Shown one piece after another: positions 59,001-64,000 of a stretch of 64,000 nt of DNA (position 1 is its first letter; each line of letters opens with the position of its first letter). The notes below the pieces were generated by a model. It saw only the letters and a list, made by a program, of their open reading frames with translations. It did no database searches and had not been told where the DNA came from. Both the position numbers and the translations under genes were made by a program. Source of the stretch: Lagopus muta (Eukaryota; Chordata; Aves; Galliformes; Phasianidae); assembly GCF_023343835.1 (NCBI RefSeq), contig NC_064434.1, positions 19,077,505 to 19,141,504 on the forward strand, in the 5' to 3' direction.

Positions 59001-60958
59001 ATGGTCTGGCTGATGCATGCAGTGTGACCAGTAACAAAATATAACTGGTGAATGACATTTTCAAATGAAGTGGTGGTAGGCATCCAAGTTGGTTGCAGTT
59101 ATTCATCATTCAAAGTTTATCACTAGTTATGCCACTTTAAAATAGCTCGTCAGTAGGAGAAGTCTGGAGAAGAAACACTTTCAGAAGCTGGACTTATCTA
59201 GACACTGAAATACAATGGTGATCAAATCCCTGACATCTTTTCTTTGATACCAGGTTCTATGGGCAAGATATACGTGCCAGTGCCATCCTGTTCGGTGATG
59301 TTCCTTTTCCTGCTCAAGCAGAAGATCTTTATGAAACTCTAGCATCCTTCACTGAAGTGTATGAAAATGAAGAGCAGAGAAATAATCCAGGAAAAGCTGT
59401 AAGGGAAGAAGGAAGGTTTTGTGCAACTCCTTCTCACAGATTTTTTTCTCTTTGTAAACTGTTTACAGTCAAGGGTAATGGCAATCTTGGTGTTGTGGCA
59501 TTCACAAGATCTCTGTTGGATGCTTGTGAATGTAACACATAACCAGCAATTCACAGAATCATCACAGAATCATAGAATGCTTTGGGTAGAAAGGGACTTT
59601 AAAGACCATCTGGTTGCAACTAGCCTGATATGGGCAGGGACACCTTTCTGTGTAATGTGTCCATTCAGATACACTTTTCTGTGTTCTACTGGTGAGCTTT
59701 TGTGGACAAGATTGTTGTTGGTTTGGCTTTGTATCATCTGGAAGAACAATATATAAGTGCCTTTTTAGAACAGTACATGATCAAATCTGAAGATGATGTT
59801 AAAGTTTCTTCAAGCTATTCATAATCAAATAAATAATGGGCATACTAGGTTTGATGTGAATAATCTTCATGTTTTTCTACTTTTCCATTCAGTCACATTT
59901 AAAATAATACTGAGAACTATATGGAAGATTATTTATTCAGCTGTTGTATTGATATGTAATCATTTAGTTTCATCTTTTTAAAACCCACAGTGAATTTCTC
60001 TGTAGTTATGTGTATTCACTAGTTCTATAGTGTACTGTAGTGTTAATACAATTTCAGTGGAGATGCAAATTTTCAGTATAACTTCAGTGCACTTTTAGAC
60101 TATGAAGTTAAAATTATTTCCAGTTTGACGAAACTTGTTTTAAAAATGTGTGCATCTTAGGTAAATGACCCACCTGGTAGACCATCAAGACCCGAACCAC
60201 ATAAACCTTCTGTTAGGCCAACACCACCAGGTTAGAGAATATTTTTATAACAATTAATTTATCTCTTTCTAGAAGTAGAAAGTTAAGACTAATTAAAGTT
60301 ATGAAGTTATTGCAATAGTAAATGTCTACATAATAATGTTTTTTATGTTCATTCCGAGTGCCATGAGCAATGAAGAGTAAAGAGTTTTTTGTTTCTTCGT
60401 GTTATATTAACAAATTTTTCTCTGTGACATATTTTCTATAGAAGTAATATTTGTTTAGTTACAAAAGCAAATAATTGTTCAAAGCATGCTTATTTATTAG
60501 ATGGATAGAAGGCCCTTGGCTCAGTGATGTTGCTTAAGTAAAAAGTCCTGGTTCTTGAAACTACTGGTTTCTAAAATATTAGTTCTCCTTTAGGTTGTCA
60601 TGTCTTTAAGTAAGCAGTTCTTACAGTTGAGTGGGGAAAGTTTTGATTCTGTTAACAATTTGTCTACCTTTATATTCACACTGAATACAAGTCAGTATGC
60701 AGTTTCTCTTGCCAACTTGATTTATTCCAGTGGATGTAAGACAGGATTTAAGATAGAGCCCTTATTTCTTTCTCCTGTACCGCTCCTTAGATAACTGCAG
60801 TCATTTTGGAACTATTGAACATGTATTAGAAAACAAGTGTATGAAGTACAACAATGTATGTTGATATATCGTATAAGTTGCTGCTTAAATTTATCTTTCA
60901 GCTAAAAAGAACTCAAACAAGCTTTATCCTGAACTTCCAAGTGATTATGCCTCTCTGA
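41034..60958 (+). CDS. SH3YL1: SH3YL1, SYLF-domain lipid-binding protein (5' part; 3' end outside window)
   Basis: Phosphoinositide-binding adaptor with an N-terminal SYLF (Ysc84/Lsb4-type) domain and a C-terminal SH3 domain. In mammals it is linked to dorsal ruffles and membrane signalling. The exons are 41034 (A of ATG), 50709-50819, 51771-51884, 52332-52396, 55384-55496, 58177-58305, 59254-59398, 60161-60230 and 60902-60958. They join in frame into 268 residues plus one base. The start [20 protein letters not shown] and the internal [19 protein letters not shown] and [20 protein letters not shown] match the human protein closely. The SYLF domain spans about 1-220, followed by a Pro-rich linker (about 225-268). 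The SH3 domain (last ~60 residues of roughly 340) is not in the window, so the gene is truncated by the edge. It diverges from ACP1. Confidence 0.96.
41153..41367 (+). mobile_element. CR1 LINE 3' end just inside SH3YL1 intron 1
   Basis: A 3' tail with GACACCCAGGTCAGGCTGGG, GTTGGACTGGATGGCC and a terminal GATTCTGTGATCCC. It starts about 120 bp after the exon 1 donor, at the edge of the CpG island. Confidence 0.88.
41787..42099 (+). mobile_element. CR1 LINE 3' end
   Basis: It begins CTGTAAGAAAGAAGGGGACA, very similar to the copy at 2908, with the GGTGGATGCCCTGTCTC block, and ends GATTCTATG. The second of three CR1 pieces within 1.1 kb. Confidence 0.9.
42149..42270 (-). mobile_element. CR1 LINE 3' fragment, opposite orientation
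   Basis: Reverse tail ATACAATCATGGAATGGCCT followed by AGACCAGGCTGCCCAGAGCC. Different subfamily from the adjacent plus-strand copy. Confidence 0.82.
44443..44474. repeat. A-rich (AAAC)n simple repeat
   Basis: An imperfect AAAC/AAAAC tract in SH3YL1 intron 1. Confidence 0.85.
50709..50819 (+). CDS. SH3YL1: SH3YL1 exon 2, residues 1-37
   Basis: It begins TG (completing the split ATG) after acceptor TTTTACAG. It encodes [20 protein letters not shown] through DKIIP. The donor is GTGAGT at 50820, phase 1. Confidence 0.95.
51771..51884 (+). CDS. SH3YL1: SH3YL1 exon 3
   Basis: 114 nt after CTGTTTCAG. It encodes [20 protein letters not shown] through the [16 protein letters not shown] segment of the SYLF domain. 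Donor GTAAGT at 51885. Confidence 0.95.
51938..51955. repeat. (CA)n microsatellite
   Basis: A short CA/TA run in SH3YL1 intron 3, just downstream of exon 3. Confidence 0.9.
52332..52396 (+). CDS. SH3YL1: SH3YL1 exon 4
   Basis: 65 nt encoding [20 protein letters not shown], the glycine-rich SYLF core. Acceptor TTTGACAG, donor GTATAA (weak at +5). Phase 0 end. Confidence 0.94.
52397..55383 (+). other. SH3YL1: SH3YL1 intron 4
   Basis: 3 kb AT-rich intron. Neither it nor the shorter introns 2 (50820-51770) and 3 (51885-52331) contains anything recognisable beyond the CA repeat in intron 3. Confidence 0.75.
55384..55496 (+). CDS. SH3YL1: SH3YL1 exon 5
   Basis: 113 nt encoding [20 protein letters not shown] through LTVAIGPLG plus two bases of Arg. 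Acceptor TTTATAG, donor GTGAGA at 55497. Confidence 0.95.
55921..56260 (-). mobile_element. CR1 LINE 3' end in SH3YL1 intron 5
   Basis: Reverse tail TCACAGAATAATTTAATTTG, then GGAAGGGACCTCTGGAGATC and CCTTCTGGGCAATATATTCC. Moderately diverged; the right limit is approximate. Confidence 0.8.
56485..57177 (+). mobile_element. Ancient CR1 LINE, ORF2 3' part and tail
   Basis: Heavily decayed LINE sequence. It shows GGTTAGGGAAGCTTGGCATA, ACTGAAATAGGTTGCCTGGG and a final ATGCTCTGTGATTCTGCAT tail. Older than most other copies in the window. Confidence 0.65.
57190..57570 (+). mobile_element. Probable very old CR1 ORF2 fragment
   Basis: GAGGTCTGATAAGACCTTAC and TTTGTGCTGCTTTGGGCATC resemble the CR1 ORF2 stretch that encodes LRLEYC-x-QFWAP. 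The rest is too decayed to align by eye. Confidence 0.45.
57822..58125 (-). mobile_element. CR1 LINE 3' end next to SH3YL1 exon 6
   Basis: Reverse tail TCACAGAATCGTAGAATGGC, through CCCAGAGCCACATCCAGCCT and TGGGCAGCCTGTTCCAGTGT. It ends about 51 bp before the exon 6 start at 58177, so it occupies DNA near the branch-point region. Confidence 0.9.
58177..58305 (+). CDS. SH3YL1: SH3YL1 exon 6
   Basis: 129 nt encoding [20 protein letters not shown] through [14 protein letters not shown] plus two bases of Lys. The pyrimidine-rich acceptor CTTTCCAG lies only about 50 bp after the end of a CR1 insertion. Donor GTAAGT at 58306. Confidence 0.95.
59254..59398 (+). CDS. SH3YL1: SH3YL1 exon 7, end of SYLF domain
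   Basis: 145 nt encoding [20 protein letters not shown] through [13 protein letters not shown]. Acceptor GATACCAG, donor GTAAGG at 59399, phase 0. The frame stays open past the donor to a stop near 59540, so intron retention would give a short SH3-less tail. Confidence 0.92.
59551..59668 (-). mobile_element. CR1 LINE 3' fragment in SH3YL1 intron 7
   Basis: Reverse tail with ATCACAGAATCATAGAATGC and AGAAAGGGACTTTAAAGACC. Short, moderately diverged. Confidence 0.8.
60161..60230 (+). CDS. SH3YL1: SH3YL1 exon 8, proline-rich linker
   Basis: 70 nt encoding [20 protein letters not shown] and TPP plus one base. Acceptor ATCTTAG; the donor GTTAGA at 60231 is weaker than consensus. This linker diverges most from the human protein, as expected for a disordered spacer. 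Confidence 0.85.
60902..60958 (+). CDS. SH3YL1: SH3YL1 exon 9, linker before SH3
   Basis: 57 nt encoding [19 protein letters not shown] plus one base. Acceptor ATCTTTCAG, donor GTAAGT at 60959. It resembles the human NEYKLYPGLSSY segment just before the SH3 domain. No later exon is seen before the window edge. Confidence 0.88.
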   Translation, partial: LKRTQTSFILNFQVIMPL

Positions 60959-63900
60959 GTAAGTACTGAGCTTACATATTTTATTAGTGCAGTATGAAAG
61001 TGTTGAAAGTAGTTCGGAAGACGTTATCAACATTTGCCCATTTCTTTATTCTCCATGAGTTAAAATGATATTTCATTGTATATGAAAATCCTGAATATCC
61101 TGAAAATATTTCATTAATGTGTATCTTATTCCTTGGCTTTATGTTCCAACAAAAATAAGTCTTACAGCAAAAGCTATTTTGTTTTACTCAATGACCTTGA
61201 AAAATGCACTGAAAACAGCAAAGCTATTTTACATTGCCACCTAACTGAACTGAAGAAGAAAGCTGATCTAACAAGCTTGTGCCCAAACTCTTATGCAAGG
61301 TAGTATAACTCCAGTTTTAATTAAGCATTTCCACAGATCGTATCTGATTATGCTTGCATAAACATAATTTCTCTTGCAGTTACAGTCCTTGAGGTTTTTG
61401 TGAGATATCTCTGCATTATACCAAAGATCTATTAGTTGTTCCTGTCATGTTTTAGCCTTCTTAACTGTAAAGCAGGAGCAGTCTGAGCTCTAACAGAGAA
61501 TCTTACTCTGTAGTATTTGCTGTGTAACTCTTGTGGGGCCCATCAACTGGAAACTTGTGATTCATTAGGGAAAATGTTATGATTGAGCTGGTAATGTTCA
61601 TGTAGCTGCCATAGTGGTCTCTCCCATCAAATATCCCATCTTTCATAGAGCTAAGACTGCTATTTGAGAGTCAGTGAGGCAAATTACTTGATACAATATA
61701 TTGTCCTGTTAATAAATAAATGTTTTTGTGGTTTTGGCTGGGATAAAAACCAAGGCCAAGACATTCTATATTACATGTATGTGTGTGTATGGATATGTAG
61801 ACGTCTTCACATATTTCATAAACCAATAGAAAATAAAGTGAAACGATTTCCTTTTTACTTAATCAAACTTGATAACTGATCACAGAAGAGTCTAATTCAG
61901 GTAGACTGTTGTCATTTAACACAGTACTTATCCTGTCTTGTGTGAATGCCAAAATCTTAATTGTATTTTTAATCTCTCAATTCATGTGATTACAGATTTT
62001 CACTAAAAATGAGGTCAATTATGTGTTATTGTCTTCATAACCTTCCCTGTTATCTTTTCGCCATACATGCTGTTGGGGTATGTGTATGTGTTGATGGGAC
62101 CAACAAAGCAGGAACTTAGGCTGAGCCATTGATTTATTTCTGCAAATCCCCAAAGTCCTTCTGAGAAGAAAAATTTTCTGTCATGCTGTAAAGCTTTTCC
62201 TGGGAAAAAAAATGATGTTTTTCCTAGGAAAGAAATATTCAGCAGCTATCATCCAGAAAGAAAAAAAAAAAAATTGGTCTTCTGGCCAACTAAAATTTGC
62301 AGGTTTTCATAAAACCCTGACCAACTGAGAAGTTTCTTCAGCAACAGGGAAAAAGGTCAAACTTACATTTGCTACATTAAAACATTAAAAAGAGTGTTCT
62401 ATTCAACACAAGTGAGAAAGTAAAAAATCTTCCATAGGTCATAGTTGATGAGTTTACAGATGACTTGAAATCAAAATGTAGACTGACTCAGTTTGTTACT
62501 GAGGATTCCTAAGGATTTCTAAAAATTCACAAAGCTATCTCTAAAGAGCACAAGAGAAAGTGGAATTTTCTGTAGAAAGCACTTTCTTCAAGAAATGTCT
62601 TACGGTAAATTTCATTTTTCTTACAAGCTAGATGTGGCATATTTTGCGTTGCATTGCAGGTTCTAATTTCTTTGGTAACAGTTCAAGTGGTGTCTGAATC
62701 TACAATTTTTATATTATATATGTTTCTATAGGCTATAAAGGATTGTTCTTATTACAGGGGTAAAACGAGGAAGAAGTCAGTTCTCCTCTGTCTGTTAATA
62801 CAAAAGCCTTAAATGCATAGAATTATAGAATGATTTGGGTTGGAAGGGACCCTAAGGTCATCAAGTTCCAATGCCTTGCCACAGGCAGGGCCACCAGTCT
62901 CCAGATCTGGTACAAATGCACATTGATGAGAGTCTGGAAAAGAGTTGCAGTCCCTTTCCCTACAGAAATACAGGGTGTGTTTATGCTGAGTGATGGGGTA
63001 AAAACCTCCTTAAAGCCATGGCTCCTGTCAGTAATCTATTTCTTCCTGTTTGTAGTCCAGATGATTTTAATAATGCTGCCTAGCAGATCTAACTTTTACT
63101 ATGCAGACTTCATTGGAGGATCAGTGGCTGCAATGGATGTTCCACAGTGATCTGGAAAAACACTTAGCATTTCTTGCATCTTTATAATTACATTAAAAAA
63201 ATGATGCACTTGTTAGATGGCTAATGGAAGAGTGCATGGGACTAATCTTTAAGAAGCTTCATTGTAGGAATAATGGCTAGTTCAGGGTTAGGTTTTGATA
63301 ATGAGCAACAAACTTTTCTGTGTTGTAACATACTAAGGGAAGTGCCTTTTCATTTTTCTTTTTTTGGGGTTAGGGAAAAGGGTGGTAGGAAGAGTGTGCT
63401 GGTTGGAAGTTTTCTCTTTTCAACAGTTATGAAAGTAGAAGAAAGACTGAAACATTCACCCATCTCATTAAATGAAAGGGGAGCTAGACTTACAGATGAG
63501 ACATTTTTAATTATATTTTATGTAGTTCTGAATTATCTAAAAAGGTTGTATTACATTGCTTATTTCAAACACAAGAACAATGCTAGATGGAAAAACATGT
63601 TTTTTCTAAACTGATAGTGTGATACTTGACTGAGATTCAAGTAGAGTGTTTTCATGTAACTCAATAATACTTAATGCATTTAGCTGGAAAATAAGATTCA
63701 GAAACACTTTAAAATTTTCCATGCACTCGGAAATATCACACGTTCTATTTGAAGAGGAATAATAATTTGCAGAAACCTCTTGCAATTCTGGAAAAAAACA
63801 TGGCTGAGATTGTGATTCAGTGGAGTAAAGTTTTTACAGTAGTTGAAGAATAGAGGTGTGGTTTTATTTTGTTTTTATTGTTTGCAGTGGGTTTGTTTTG

Positions 63901-64000
63901 TTTTGTTTTAAAACTGTTCAGCTAAATTAAATTTGCTTATGTCTATGAAAGTTCTTTGCTCCTACCTTCTGGCATAAAGGACTTGTAGCTTTATGTTTCT
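60959..64000 (+). other. SH3YL1: Right-edge SH3YL1 intron
   Basis: 3 kb after the exon 9 donor. It holds one CR1 fragment (62817). I searched it for the SH3 motifs (ALYSFEG, WWEG, FPANYV) and saw none, so the SH3 exons should lie to the right of the window. Confidence 0.7.
62817..63035 (-). mobile_element. CR1 LINE 3' fragment
   Basis: Reverse tail TAGAATTATAGAATGATTTG, then GGTTGGAAGGGACCCTAAGG and GCAGGGCCACCAGTCTCCAG. The plus-strand open frame here is derived from the repeat. Confidence 0.82.

Larger units (their letters stand above)
58306..60901 (+). other. SH3YL1: SH3YL1 introns 6-8
   Basis: Introns 58306-59253, 59399-60160 and 60231-60901, interrupted by exons 7 and 8. Only the CR1 fragment at 59551 is recognised. 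An additional small linker exon could be missed here. Confidence 0.6.

Noticed and set aside
62830-63150. 106-codon plus-strand frame considered as the SH3YL1 SH3 exon
   Set aside because: Begins in a CR1 tail and has none of the SH3 motifs (ALYSFEG, WWEG, FPANYV).
1-64000. CRISPR arrays, operons, tRNA or rRNA genes
   Set aside because: None seen. The DNA is vertebrate nuclear, and no tRNA-type B box or rRNA segment was noticed on reading.

Overview
The window is nuclear DNA from a vertebrate, and almost certainly a bird. It has spliced genes with long AT-rich introns and two CpG-island promoters. It carries at least fifteen CR1 LINE 3' ends, including octamer tails of the ATTCTATG type, plus one decayed avian-type endogenous retrovirus. 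The mixture of CR1 ages fits a galliform such as chicken, but the species is inferred, not proven.

Three protein-coding genes are recognised by direct translation of their exons. ALKAL2 (+, CDS 5167-10121) encodes the secreted ALK/LTK ligand. ACP1 (-, CDS 40695-20706) encodes the low-molecular-weight protein tyrosine phosphatase, with its two mutually exclusive third coding exons intact. SH3YL1 (+, from 41034, running off the right edge) encodes the SYLF-domain lipid-binding protein; its C-terminal SH3 exons lie beyond base 64000. The order ALKAL2 > < ACP1 / SH3YL1 > matches the SH3YL1-ACP1-ALKAL2 cluster of human 2p25.3, read in reverse. ALKAL2 and ACP1 converge; ACP1 and SH3YL1 diverge from a shared CpG island at about 40.24-41.11 kb.

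Layout: 1-3.4 kb is upstream DNA with one CR1; 3.48-5.17 kb is the ALKAL2 CpG island with an embedded TATA box; 5.1-10.1 kb is ALKAL2; 10.1-20.7 kb is a gene-poor convergent interval; 20.7-28.2 kb holds coding exons 2-6 of ACP1; 28.2-40.65 kb is ACP1 intron 1, with an ERV (about 32.1-37.2 kb, gag/pol/env order on the minus strand, no intact frame) and a CR1 copy with remains of ORF2; 40.24-41.11 kb is the bidirectional promoter; 41-61 kb is SH3YL1, with a 9.7 kb first intron and several generations of CR1; 61-64 kb is presumably SH3YL1 intron.

The most interesting signals beyond the genes are: (i) the SH3YL1 start codon, split A|TG across a 9.7 kb intron; (ii) the duplicated ACP1 exon pair only 55 bp apart; (iii) a 177 bp homopurine minisatellite that is a very long pyrimidine tract in the ACP1 transcript, 61 bp from an acceptor; (iv) a 26-bp-stem, pre-miRNA-sized hairpin in the same ACP1 intron; and (v) an ERV envelope TM region with unusual cysteine spacing. 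No wholly novel multi-gene system was found.
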